Assembly: GCA_021773355.1 (NCBI GenBank)
Contig: JAJFKE010000028.1
Location: 30,754 to 94,753 of the forward strand
Origin: Gammaproteobacteria bacterium
Lineage (GTDB): Bacteria > Pseudomonadota > Gammaproteobacteria > Pseudomonadales > Pseudohongiellaceae
DNA: 64,000 nt
Direction of reading: 5' to 3'
This document shows positions 50,084 through 59,219 of this stretch, piece after piece (position 1 is the first letter of the stretch; each line of letters opens with the position of its first letter). A program made the translations under genes and the position numbers. The notes beneath the pieces were generated by a model that saw only the letters and a program-made list of their open reading frames with translations, did no database searches and was not told where the DNA came from.

Positions 50084-51109
50084 TTACTGAGACTCCAATG
50101 CCGCCATGGCATCTTGAACTCTAGCGCCGCGCAATATATTCACCATGCCGTAATTTCCTTCGTGGCATGCATACTCATACAGTAGACCGGCAACCTTGGT
50201 CATGGGTACAACCGCTGTAAATTTGTCTGTGTAGGTCGACGGATCATCGATGGTGAATTCATAATCGACTGTGTAGGGTCCCACTCGGGTGAAACGCTCG
50301 GTAAGAATCTTATCTTTAGAGGTGCCGGTCGATCCGAAGCTCGAAGACAGGCCATTGAAATTTCGCGTCTCAACAACCAGGGTGTCACCCTCGAAGTAAC
50401 CGCGTGAATCCCCCATCCAAAGACGCACATTGTCGTCAAGAGATCCAATCTCATTAGGTGAATCCACCAAAGGAATAACACGGGCATCATGAATCATTTC
50501 TGTTAGCAGCACCGCCGTGTCCTTGCTTTGAAAAATCTGCACATTGTTATTGTACAGGCTTGGTATAAACGGTGGCCCCGAGTTGAAGCCCACAATGCAG
50601 CGTTCGGAAAGACCGCGATCCTCGGGACCATCGGTACCGATACCACCTGCGGCTATGCGCACAGGACGTGACTCGCCGGTGGTATCACCACCATACTGAC
50701 CCTGAGTCGCAATAGCGCCCTCTACCAGGGCCGGTAATTGACCATCGGTGGGGTAGATAATATGTGAGGTACGAACCGTACCGCCTATACCCGCGTTCTC
50801 GATCCAGAAATCATTATAGGAGCCGTCCACCCCTTCGATAGCCAGCGCTGCGTCGGAACTAGCATCTCTGGCCGCTCGCTCTTCGGCAATGGCTCGCACT
50901 TCCTCTGGCGTTAAGAACTGTCGGTCTCCATAACGCATGGGGCGCTGCATGGGCACATTGGAGGAAAAATTCCACACACCTTGAAGGTCCGGTTGCCCCC
51001 ACTCGGTGCGGGGGGCCTGATAGTCATCGGCGGCAAATGTTATTGCCGAAAATGCACAGCCTAGCGCCAGTGCAGACAGGCGTTGAATTGCGATTGTTGG
51101 TTTGTTCAT
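50084..51109 (-). CDS. Exported protein of an uncharacterised family, paralog B
   Basis: The 341-aa protein has a signal peptide (LSALALGCAFSAITFA) and the same conserved blocks as the 48255-49244 protein (QPDLQGVWNF, TEMIHDARVIPL, YFEGDTLVVETRNFNG, YEYACHEGNYGM and a closing RGARVQD). It is longer in the middle. The ATG at 51109 has GGAG five bases upstream. Two members of one unknown exported family within 3 kb, with two small anchored proteins between them, suggest a joint catabolic function. Confidence 0.75.
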   Translation of the reverse strand: MNKPTIAIQRLSALALGCAFSAITFAADDYQAPRTEWGQPDLQGVWNFSSNVPMQRPMRYGDRQFLTPEEVRAIAEERAARDASSDAALAIEGVDGSYNDFWIENAGIGGTVRTSHIIYPTDGQLPALVEGAIATQGQYGGDTTGESRPVRIAAGGIGTDGPEDRGLSERCIVGFNSGPPFIPSLYNNNVQIFQSKDTAVLLTEMIHDARVIPLVDSPNEIGSLDDNVRLWMGDSRGYFEGDTLVVETRNFNGLSSSFGSTGTSKDKILTERFTRVGPYTVDYEFTIDDPSTYTDKFTAVVPMTKVAGLLYEYACHEGNYGMVNILRGARVQDAMAALESQ

Positions 51110-51271
51110 GGCTGCTCCGTGAATGCCTTGTTCGGTATTGCTAAAAGGTAGCTTATTCGGGTTTGCAGCACAATTTTTAAATAAGGATCTCTGCCGCCAC
51201 AACTGCTCAATACGCGTGATTGAACAGCATGGGATGCCTGTAAACCTTGACGCCTATGTGTTAATAGAGAA

Positions 51272-52129
51272 TCAGGAACAGCCCAGCTTAGCCAATAATT
51301 GCTTCGACTCAGCCAGCTGGCGGTCTGGGAATAGCTGCAAACTACTCATCAATTCAATCTGATCGAGCTTCGCCACTTGGCCACAAAAACGAGCATTCTG
51401 CGGCAGGTCCTGTGGAAACACGAACGCGGCTATACCGCTGTCATCCACAACCACTTTGAAATAGGCTGCTGGATTAAAACCTGTGCCCGTATTCGCTGTA
51501 CTCAGGGGCTGGTTTATTAAGTACAGGGGGCCACTGATGACAGCAAGTTCGGCCTCATCACCAACTATTCGGTTAAGGGTTTGTTCCAACTGCAACCAGG
51601 CACCAAATCTGAGCGGGGCCGGCATGGGCACCATATTACTCAGATTATTTAACTCGGGCCAGTAAGGTGTCTTGGCGAAACTGGTCATGGGGGCTAATCT
51701 GGCGCGTTCTTCGACATCCCCTAGCGGTTCATTGAGGCCGCCGTAAGGGCTATTGCTGCTACTAATTTCCGCCAAAGAGAAACCCAGAGATTCCTGTTCA
51801 GCAATTTCATCGATACCGGATAATCGAAGCAGTCTGTCCGCCTGCCAGAAACGTGGTAATAGAGAAGCGACACCAACCGCTTCCCTGGTCAGTCGATAGG
51901 CCACCCAATCGGCAGCACCGGTATCACCATTGAGCCCTGCGGCATACAGGTTGTGTACCACCACATTGGCTCGCGTAGCTGCCAAGCTGGACTGGTAAGT
52001 TGGGCAGGCGCCTTGGCAATGGGTGATGGCGATATTCTGAGCAAGCGAGCTTGCCGGCAAAATTAGCGCGACTGGGGCCGACAGTACCAACAGGCCCTGT
52101 CGAAGCCATTTTGTGATATTTGATTTCAT
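51272..52129 (-). CDS. Exported NUC1-fold (DNA/RNA non-specific endonuclease) protein with substituted active site
   Basis: The 285-aa protein has a signal peptide and the outline of the NUC1 family: WVAYRLTREAVG, then the active-site region ERARLAPMTSF and SNMVPMPAPLRFGAWLQLE, then VISGPLY. In active members the first reads DRGHLAP and the second NMxPQxxxLNxGxW. Here the catalytic His is Arg144 and the metal-binding Asn is Arg174, with the same 30-residue spacing as His89 and Asn119 of the Serratia nuclease. It is therefore probably not a nuclease and may instead bind nucleic acid or another polyanion. Two cysteine pairs may form disulfides. Confidence 0.82.
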   Translation of the reverse strand: MKSNITKWLRQGLLVLSAPVALILPASSLAQNIAITHCQGACPTYQSSLAATRANVVVHNLYAAGLNGDTGAADWVAYRLTREAVGVASLLPRFWQADRLLRLSGIDEIAEQESLGFSLAEISSSNSPYGGLNEPLGDVEERARLAPMTSFAKTPYWPELNNLSNMVPMPAPLRFGAWLQLEQTLNRIVGDEAELAVISGPLYLINQPLSTANTGTGFNPAAYFKVVVDDSGIAAFVFPQDLPQNARFCGQVAKLDQIELMSSLQLFPDRQLAESKQLLAKLGCS

Positions 52130-52403
52130 TTGAGCTGCAACTTCAACAATTGTGCGGCCTAGAATAACAGTTCAGTCAGTGTAACGGCAGACAGTAGAGA
52201 GATTAATTGATGGGGATATTCAGAGTGAACCGGCTCTTACAGAGCCCCGAAAAGCTCTGTTTTTCCTTGGCACAATGCTCTAAGCTGACTATCCGCCCGC
52301 GCGGCATGAATTGAATTAGGGCTACGCTTCGAACAATACCGCTGGATAAGGCTTTCGAGCAGTGCAGCCCAAATAATAGAGAAGAACAGGAGTGGAGAAC
52401 AAC

Positions 52404-53759
52404 ATGAGTAAGCGCCAACAGGAAAACACCTATGTACGCAGAAATTGGCAGGCGATAGGCCTGCTAAGCCTTTGTTTTACCGTATTAGCGGCCTGCAGCC
52501 CAATAACAGACAGCACTTCTGCCCCGGTAATTATGGACAGTGCCCCTACGGCGGCACTAGCCATGACTGCTCCGGAAGCCGTGGGCATGGACTCGACCCG
52601 GCTGGATAGAATTACTCAGGCAATGCAGGGCTATGTTGATGAAGGTCTGCTAGCCGGCGTCGTCACCATGGCCGCCAGAGATAACAAGATTGTGCATTTC
52701 GAATCCGTGGGCTATCGCGATCTGGAGGCGCAGGCACCCATGAGCAATGATGCCTTGTTTCGCATCTACTCCATGAGCAAGCCGGTAACCGGTGTCGCCT
52801 TGATGATTCTCTACGAAGAAGGCAAGTTTCGTCTGGCCGACCCGGTAGAGAAATACCTGCCGGAATTAAAAGACCTGCAGGTTTTTGCGGGCACCGATGA
52901 CAATGGCGACATCATCACCGAAGCACAAAATCACAAGATGACCATTCGTGAACTGATGAGCCACACCGGTGGCTTGTCCTACGGCATCTTTGCGCAGTCA
53001 CCGGTAGATACAAAATACGTCGAGGCTGGTCTGTTGGACAATGGCGACACCTTGCAGGAATTCGCCACCAAGCTGGGGCAGATTCCCTTGAAGCATCAGC
53101 CCGGCTCCAAGTGGGAGTACAGTGTTTCGGTGGACGTGCAAGGCTATCTTGTTGAAAAGCTGGCCGGACAGTCTTTCGGTTCATTTTTGGAGGAGCGAAT
53201 CTTCGACCCTCTGGGGATGACCGATACAGATTTTCATGTACCCGAAGAAAAAGTGTCCCGCTTCGCGCAGGTCTATAGCTACGATGACGATGGCAAACTG
53301 TTAGCCGGGGAAGGATTTGAAGGTGCAAATTTTCTGCAAGACCCAACCTTCGAATCTGGCGGCGGTGGACTAGTTTCTACAGCGATGGATTATATGCGCT
53401 TTAGCCAGATGGTATTAAACGGTGGCGAGTTAGATGGGGTAAGAATTCTCGCCCCGCTTACCGTAGATCTGATGCACCGTGATCAAACACCCAAATCCAT
53501 GGCACCGAATGTGCTTGGCGCACAAGGTACATCCTTCGGACTGGATTTTGCTGTGATTGAAGACCCAGTGGAAGCTGAATCCTATTCCACTGGCGAGTTT
53601 TATTGGGGCGGTGCGGCCGGCACCTGGTTCTGGATCGACCCTGTGGAGAATCTGGTTTTCGTTGGCATGATTCAACAATTTGGACCTAAGCTGCCGAATG
53701 TTCGCGCCACATCGAAGCGATTGTTGTATCAATCTATTCTGCAGCCCTACGGTATCTAA
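52404..53759 (+). CDS. Serine hydrolase of the beta-lactamase/DD-peptidase fold (lipoprotein)
   Basis: The 451-aa protein has a lipobox (VLAACS), so it should be anchored to a membrane, and a class C beta-lactamase-like domain. The SxxK motif is Ser123-Met-Ser-Lys126, the second motif Tyr-Ser in WEYSVSVDVQGY, and a late EFYWGGAAGTWF stands for the KTG-like loop. Family members hydrolyse esters or amides, and few are true beta-lactamases. The ATG at 52404 follows GGAG by six bases. A related hydrolase is at 56747-58021. Confidence 0.9.
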   Translation: MSKRQQENTYVRRNWQAIGLLSLCFTVLAACSPITDSTSAPVIMDSAPTAALAMTAPEAVGMDSTRLDRITQAMQGYVDEGLLAGVVTMAARDNKIVHFESVGYRDLEAQAPMSNDALFRIYSMSKPVTGVALMILYEEGKFRLADPVEKYLPELKDLQVFAGTDDNGDIITEAQNHKMTIRELMSHTGGLSYGIFAQSPVDTKYVEAGLLDNGDTLQEFATKLGQIPLKHQPGSKWEYSVSVDVQGYLVEKLAGQSFGSFLEERIFDPLGMTDTDFHVPEEKVSRFAQVYSYDDDGKLLAGEGFEGANFLQDPTFESGGGGLVSTAMDYMRFSQMVLNGGELDGVRILAPLTVDLMHRDQTPKSMAPNVLGAQGTSFGLDFAVIEDPVEAESYSTGEFYWGGAAGTWFWIDPVENLVFVGMIQQFGPKLPNVRATSKRLLYQSILQPYGI

Positions 53760-53782
53760 AAGCTGCATTAAGCCTTGAGATC

Positions 53783-53826
53783 ATCAAAGTAGTTTGAGAG
53801 AAGTTATTCAAACTACTTTGATTTTT
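53783..53826 (+). terminator. Terminator of the first serine hydrolase gene
   Basis: ATCAAAGTAGTTTGA and TCAAACTACTTTGAT pair over 15 bases around a ten-base loop, followed by TTTT. It lies 24 bases after the hydrolase stop codon. Confidence 0.85.
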
Positions 53827-53939
53827 CGTGGCTCTACTCCTATCTTGTTTGAATTCTAATAACAGTTGATCGACTTACCTCACTAAGTCTAAACAGGTCT
53901 AATTCACACTAAATACTCTTTACTCAGCAGGAATCCTTG

Positions 53940-56624
53940 ATGCGTTTATTCTCTTCGCTAGTTTTACTATGTTCATTCTCTTTATTGACCACTTGCGGAG
54001 AACAATCCTCTAGCGGCGACAGTGCAGTCGATCGCGATGCCGGCAAAGCGCTGCGTCCGGCCCTGGATCAACTCAGCCAGGCTGAGGCCATTGCCCGCAA
54101 GGCCCGGGTTTCAGAAATTTCCTATGTGCTGGATATCGACCTGGTCAGTCTGGCGGACGCCTATCAAGGCAGCGTGACCCTACAGTTCAACCTGGCTGAC
54201 AAGGATACGGGCCTGGATGTAGATTTTAGCGGCGGCAGCGTGCTGGGAGTTGTGGCCAATGGAGAAAGCATCACTGCCGATTACAACGGCTTTTTTATCA
54301 CCCTGCCGGAGTCGGCACTACTGAGTGGCCGCAATCAAGTCGTGATCAATTATTCTCACCCCTATGATCAAGACGGCACCGGACTGCATCGCTTTGTTGA
54401 CCCAGAGGATGACCGCGCTTATCTGTATACCTATTTGTGGCCCTATTATTCCAATCGCCTGTTCCCTAACTTTGATCAACCGAATTTAAAAGCCACCTAT
54501 GAGATGACGGTACGTGCCGCCAGCGATTGGCAGGTGGTCTCATCGACCACTGAGGATTCAATCAGGACCGATGGCGATTCTCGAATCTGGCATTTCCCAC
54601 AGTCGGAAAAATTTTCCAGCTATATTTTTTCCCTGCATGCCGGCCCCTACCAAATTTGGGAAGACATGGCAGGCGATGTACCCATTCGACTAATGGCCAG
54701 ACAATCACTGGCGGAATATGTGGCAGTGGATGAGTGGATGGCTTACACCAAAGCCGGCCTCGCGCACTACCGCGACTATTTTGAAATCCCCTACCCCTTC
54801 GTTAAATACGATCAGGTGATCGTGCCTGACTTCCTGATCGGTGCCATGGAGAATGTTGCCGCGGTGACTTTCTCGGAAAGCTATGTGGATAGAGGCGCCT
54901 CCAACCGCTTTAACAGCCAGCGCCGTGCCGGAACAATTTTGCATGAGATGGCCCATATGTGGTTCGGCGATCTAGTAACCATGAACTGGTGGAATGGACT
55001 GTGGTTAAACGAAAGCTTTGCCACACTGATGTCGTCCATTGCTGTATCCGAGGCCACCGAGTTTGATGATTTGTGGCATGACTTCTATTTATCTGAAAAC
55101 CTGACAGCCATCTCTGCCGACAATGCCGTATCGACTCACCCAATCGAAGTGCCAGTAGTCAGCACCAATGATTTCTTTAATGTGTTCGATGCAATTACCT
55201 ATGACAAGGGGGCATCAGTTCTTAACCAGTTGTCCCACTATATCGGCCGTGAAGATTTTCGCCTGGGGGTATCCAGCTATCTAACGGAACACTCCTGGGA
55301 GAATACCGAACTTGCGGATTTCATGGGGGCACTGTCGCAGCAGTCTGGAATAGATTTAGATCCCTGGGCGCAAGACTGGATGTATCAGGCTGGGGTGAAT
55401 AACATCGAAGCGCGTTTTAGTTGTGATGCGAACGGCATAAGTAGCTTCGCGATATTACAAACCGCGGCAGACGATCTTCCTACCTTGCGAGATCAGCGCG
55501 TGCAACTGGGTCTGTTCGCTGCTGGCGAGAGTGGAGAAATTGAAGCCTTTGCTGCTATTCCTGTAGAAATCCTGGGTGCCGAGACCCAAGTGACTGATGC
55601 TATCGGACTACCCTGCCCTGAGCTGGCACTACCTAACTATGAAGGCTGGGGTTATACAGAAGTCAGTCTGGACGGCATCAGCATGGAGACTATTATCAAT
55701 GACGGCGCGCTGAATCGAATCAGTGACCCGCTGCTGCGCTCCATGATTTGGACCGCGTTATTCGATGCGCCGGGCAATGATCAGATGGACAATGCCACGC
55801 TGCTAGAAACGCTGATAACACGCTTGTCGCGTGAGAACAACGACAGGATTATTCGGCAAATGTTGAGGGAGTTGGTGGATAACCTGAATAAACTGGAACG
55901 CCTTGGAGGCGACTTTGCGGCTGAGCTTGCTGACTATGGCCCGCAGGCTGAGCGACAACTGTGGGATCTCATTATGCAGGGCGTGGATGACGGCGATGGC
56001 GGACAGACGGTAAGCACGCTTAATCTGCGCCTATCGAGCTACCTCGGACTCGCCCGTAGCGATCAAGCCCTGGGCAATCTGGAAGGTCTATTGAATGGCA
56101 CTGTTCAGATCGAGGGTTTAGACCTTGGCCAGAACCAGCGCTGGAATATCCTGCGCCGCTTTAGCGCTCGCGATTATGTCGCCGCCCATGAATTGCTTGC
56201 CGCCGAACGACTCCGTGATTCCTCAGATGCCGGCAGAAGAGCTGCTATCTCAGCCGAGGCTGCACTACCGGAATTGGCAATCAAACAAGACTGGGTGAAT
56301 CGCATCCTGGATAGTGAGAATCCATTGCCGCTTTCTAATTTGCGCGCCGCCATGGCTTCGATATTCCCCGCTGGTCAGGAAGCGCTTCAATTGGCATTGC
56401 TGCCGCAACTAACAGAAAACCTGAGAGAGCTGGCGACAGGTCGGGACAATTATTTCCAGCAGAGTTACGGCCGTGACTTATTCTCAGGAATCTGCAGTGA
56501 ACAGGGCCTGCAAATTCTCTCTGCCGCTCTGGAAGATAGAGAGGCAGTGGGGGCTACACTGTATCGCTTTATGAGCGAGAACCAGCAGAGCGCCGCCGAA
56601 TGTGTAGCAGCGCGGAATCAGTGA
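53940..56624 (+). CDS. M1-family aminopeptidase (lipoprotein)
   Basis: The 894-aa protein has a lipobox-like LLTTCGE, then the M1 fold. The substrate-amine motif GAMEN (in LIGAMENVAAV) is followed by the zinc site HEMAH (His335-Glu-Met-Ala-His339) in LHEMAHMWFGDL, with the third ligand in LWLNESFAT. A long C-terminal ERAP1/PepN-like helical part follows. It removes N-terminal residues from peptides in the periplasm or at the outer membrane. The length is typical for the family. It lies between two serine hydrolase genes, in a peptide-degradation neighbourhood. Confidence 0.94.
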   Translation: MRLFSSLVLLCSFSLLTTCGEQSSSGDSAVDRDAGKALRPALDQLSQAEAIARKARVSEISYVLDIDLVSLADAYQGSVTLQFNLADKDTGLDVDFSGGSVLGVVANGESITADYNGFFITLPESALLSGRNQVVINYSHPYDQDGTGLHRFVDPEDDRAYLYTYLWPYYSNRLFPNFDQPNLKATYEMTVRAASDWQVVSSTTEDSIRTDGDSRIWHFPQSEKFSSYIFSLHAGPYQIWEDMAGDVPIRLMARQSLAEYVAVDEWMAYTKAGLAHYRDYFEIPYPFVKYDQVIVPDFLIGAMENVAAVTFSESYVDRGASNRFNSQRRAGTILHEMAHMWFGDLVTMNWWNGLWLNESFATLMSSIAVSEATEFDDLWHDFYLSENLTAISADNAVSTHPIEVPVVSTNDFFNVFDAITYDKGASVLNQLSHYIGREDFRLGVSSYLTEHSWENTELADFMGALSQQSGIDLDPWAQDWMYQAGVNNIEARFSCDANGISSFAILQTAADDLPTLRDQRVQLGLFAAGESGEIEAFAAIPVEILGAETQVTDAIGLPCPELALPNYEGWGYTEVSLDGISMETIINDGALNRISDPLLRSMIWTALFDAPGNDQMDNATLLETLITRLSRENNDRIIRQMLRELVDNLNKLERLGGDFAAELADYGPQAERQLWDLIMQGVDDGDGGQTVSTLNLRLSSYLGLARSDQALGNLEGLLNGTVQIEGLDLGQNQRWNILRRFSARDYVAAHELLAAERLRDSSDAGRRAAISAEAALPELAIKQDWVNRILDSENPLPLSNLRAAMASIFPAGQEALQLALLPQLTENLRELATGRDNYFQQSYGRDLFSGICSEQGLQILSAALEDREAVGATLYRFMSENQQSAAECVAARNQ

Positions 56625-56746
56625 TGCGCTGCTATCAGCTGTCAGCTGACAAAAAGTGACTGAATCTCGTTCAGTAGTTGTTCCCCAACGCAGAATTTGA
56701 AAGTATTCTTAAGCCCATTCAACAACGACACAGTAACGAGGTCATC

Positions 56747-58021
56747 ATGACGCCCGCATCAATACGCAAAATAGCGATCACCGCCAGCATTCTGCTCAGC
56801 GGTATTTTCAACAGCATCTCCTTCGCCCAAGAAATTCCATGGGCTAGCGCGGAAGAGGTCGGTATGTCTAGCGAACGACTTCTACGAATAAATACAGCCA
56901 TGCAGCGCCACATAGATGCCGGCGACATTCAGGGCGCTATTACTGCGGTGGCACGTAGAGGCAAACTGGTGCACTTCGAAACCCATGGGCTTATGGATGT
57001 AGATACTGGCCGGCCCATGGAAGACGATGCACTGTTCATCATGATGAGCTCAACCAAACCGCTTCTCGGTGTTGCCGCCATGATGATGATAGAAGAAGGT
57101 TTGATTCGACCAGAGGACCCGGTTTCGAAATACATACCCGAGTTTGCCGATATGCAGGTCGCGGTTCTAAAAGAACCCATCGATGAGAATATTAGTCCTT
57201 ACTCGGTACAAAGAGATAGTGTTCCGGCGCATCGACTGGTACCGGCGCAGCGAGAAATTACCATTCATGATTTACTCACCCATACTTCCGGCCTTGCCAG
57301 TGGTGGTCTGGGCACAGCCATTGCCGGGCCCATGCAGCGTGGTCCAGATGCAACACTGGCTAGCATAATTCCTAACTATGGTTCATACGCATTGGATTTC
57401 CAGCCCGGCGCTAGATGGACCTATAGCCCCGGCGTTGGTTTAAACGTGGTAGCTCGAATCGTTGAAATTGTTTCGGGCAAGCCTTTCGATGAATTTATAG
57501 ACGAGAGAATTTTGCAACCACTTGGCATGAACAACACCTACTTTAATGTGCCTCCCGAATATCAAAACAAGCGTGTCAATATTGTGGATCGTGACATGTC
57601 TCGTTTTCTGGACCGTCCTCCAACAAAGTATTTTTCTGCCTCCGGTGGACTAACCAGCTCCGCAGAAGACTATCTACGCTTTGAACAAATGCTGGTGAAT
57701 GGCGGCGAATTATTTGGCAATCGTTTACTTAGCCCGCGCTCGGTGAGAATGATGTCGAGCAATCAGATCGGTGACTTGTACAAGAGCTTCTCGCGCAAGC
57801 AAGAGGGCATGGGTTTTGGCTATACTGTCGCCGTGACTGTGGACCCGATTACGTCGAACGCTAGACGCAGTGCTGGCGCCTTTGGTTGGGGTGGTGCGTT
57901 TGGTACCAGGTCCTGGAGCGACCCTGAAGAAGAATTGACTGCGGTAATTATGTTGCAGCAGCCATTCGGACCGGCGCAATACGATTTTGAAAACGCCGTT
58001 CAGCAAGCAATTATGGAATAG
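56747..58021 (+). CDS. Serine hydrolase of the beta-lactamase/DD-peptidase fold (exported)
   Basis: The 424-aa protein has a signal peptide (ITASILLSGIFNSISFAQ). The SxxK motif is Ser101-Ser-Thr-Lys104, the second motif Tyr-Ser in WTYSPGVGLNVV, and the third loop FGWGGAFGTRSW. It differs from the 52404-53759 protein in having an insertion around residues 145-165, but the two are clearly related. The ATG at 56747 follows GAGG. Substrate unknown. Confidence 0.9.
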   Translation: MTPASIRKIAITASILLSGIFNSISFAQEIPWASAEEVGMSSERLLRINTAMQRHIDAGDIQGAITAVARRGKLVHFETHGLMDVDTGRPMEDDALFIMMSSTKPLLGVAAMMMIEEGLIRPEDPVSKYIPEFADMQVAVLKEPIDENISPYSVQRDSVPAHRLVPAQREITIHDLLTHTSGLASGGLGTAIAGPMQRGPDATLASIIPNYGSYALDFQPGARWTYSPGVGLNVVARIVEIVSGKPFDEFIDERILQPLGMNNTYFNVPPEYQNKRVNIVDRDMSRFLDRPPTKYFSASGGLTSSAEDYLRFEQMLVNGGELFGNRLLSPRSVRMMSSNQIGDLYKSFSRKQEGMGFGYTVAVTVDPITSNARRSAGAFGWGGAFGTRSWSDPEEELTAVIMLQQPFGPAQYDFENAVQQAIME

Positions 58022-58037
58022 TAAAAAACACAAACTG

Positions 58038-58067
58038 AAAAGGTGTGGCTATTTAGCCACCCCTTTT
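58038..58067. terminator. Bidirectional terminator between the serine hydrolase and split-barrel genes
   Basis: AAAAGGTGTGGCT and AGCCACCCCTTTT form a strong stem with a four-base loop and A/T tracts on both sides. It separates two convergent genes. Confidence 0.85.
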
Positions 58068-58112
58068 CATATCTCTCCGAAGTTTTTACTTTTTTAGCAC
58101 TAACTCCGTTTT

Positions 58113-58604
58113 CTATTCTACTAATAAAATGTGCACATTCTCGTTGCCCGGATTGTTCCATTCGGGATACTTGCTCATGAAACTTTGGATTACTGGAGCC
58201 CGCAGCGCATCATCAGTTATGTGCCGCACCGTTTGATCATACAAGCGATCGCCAATTTTTAATCGCACCCGTGGATCACGCATTACATTTCTATTCCAGC
58301 CGCGAAGATCGGGAAATGTGCCACCCTGATAATAGGCCGAGAACAAATAGAAGTTACCATTATAAAAAGTACAGTAAGTAGTGACAGAATGGGGAATGCC
58401 ATAGCGGGTTTTCGTCTGTACAAATATTTCACCAAAGGCATCACTAAAAGACCAATCCTGCACCGGTTCGGCCACCAGTTCCCCCGCCAACCAGAAACCG
58501 GGGCGCTGATCCTGTGGTTCATAGCCGAAGGTACGCAGAGAAACCAGAGTCACTACCAGAATAAGTAGCAGACCGAGCCCACTATATTTTAAAACTTTCT
58601 TCAT
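58113..58604 (-). CDS. Membrane-anchored split-barrel-like protein, paralog 3
   Basis: The 163-aa protein has one N-terminal membrane helix (KVLKYSGLGLLLILVVTLVSL) and a periplasmic domain with VQDWSFSDAF, FYLFSAYYQGG and RNVMRDPRVRLKIGDRLYD. The latter resembles the PPOX split-barrel pattern of the 30645 and 49457 proteins. The ATG at 58604 follows GGAG. Function unknown; flavin or heme binding is possible. Confidence 0.65.
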   Translation of the reverse strand: MKKVLKYSGLGLLLILVVTLVSLRTFGYEPQDQRPGFWLAGELVAEPVQDWSFSDAFGEIFVQTKTRYGIPHSVTTYCTFYNGNFYLFSAYYQGGTFPDLRGWNRNVMRDPRVRLKIGDRLYDQTVRHITDDALRAPVIQSFMSKYPEWNNPGNENVHILLVE

Positions 58605-58682
58605 GAGCTTACTCCGATATATTTTGGCTCTATGGAAAATCGATTCACTCATCGATGATTTTCTAAAAATACTAACTGAGAG

Positions 58683-59150
58683 TTAGCGCGGCGGTTGGTG
58701 AATAAACTCCAATCTATTGCCGCTAGGCTCTCTAATCATCATGTGTTTTGTAGGCCCGCCCGATAACGGTTCTGGCGAGAACTCAATTACCACGCCGGGC
58801 ACTTTGACTAATACTCCGTGCAAGGCATCCAATGCTTCGAAACTGTCTATATTGAAGGCGACATGATGCAGACCCACATTGTTTTTTCTATCAAATGCTA
58901 CTGCAGTATTTGGATCGGTTACTCGCCACAGAGTAACAAGTATTTCTTCGTTAGCGACAAAGGCAGAGGGATATTCACTGTCTTCTCCCAGCAATTCAAA
59001 ACCAAGGGTATCGACAAAGAATTTCTTTGATGCCTCAATATCGGTGACGGCCAATCCAAAGTGATTAATTCCACCCACCGTAAACTCAGCCGCATACGCG
59101 GGAGCCAGACTAAAACAAGAAAGAAGTATCGCTGCAATCAACTGACGCAT
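58683..59150 (-). CDS. Exported glyoxalase/VOC-superfamily protein
   Basis: The 155-aa protein has a signal peptide (LIAAILLSCFSLAPAYA) and one vicinal-oxygen-chelate domain (INHFGLAVTDIEASKKFFVD, VGLHHVAFNI, EPSGNRLEFI). The metal-binding positions His29-type (INHFG), His in LHHVAF and Glu in LEFI are kept. VOC enzymes are isomerases, lyases or dioxygenases. Secretion of a single-domain VOC protein is uncommon, so a periplasmic small-molecule role is likely. Confidence 0.83.
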   Translation of the reverse strand: MRQLIAAILLSCFSLAPAYAAEFTVGGINHFGLAVTDIEASKKFFVDTLGFELLGEDSEYPSAFVANEEILVTLWRVTDPNTAVAFDRKNNVGLHHVAFNIDSFEALDALHGVLVKVPGVVIEFSPEPLSGGPTKHMMIREPSGNRLEFIHQPPR

Positions 59151-59219
59151 GAGTTTATTCCCTGTAGCAATGATTGTGGGTAGGAGACCGAGGAAATCCC
59201 ATCTTCTATTCTAGGGACC

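Noticed and set aside
52915..53346. Minus-strand 143-aa reading frame in the serine hydrolase
   Set aside because: Opposite-strand shadow; composition and lack of ribosome-binding site argue against a gene.
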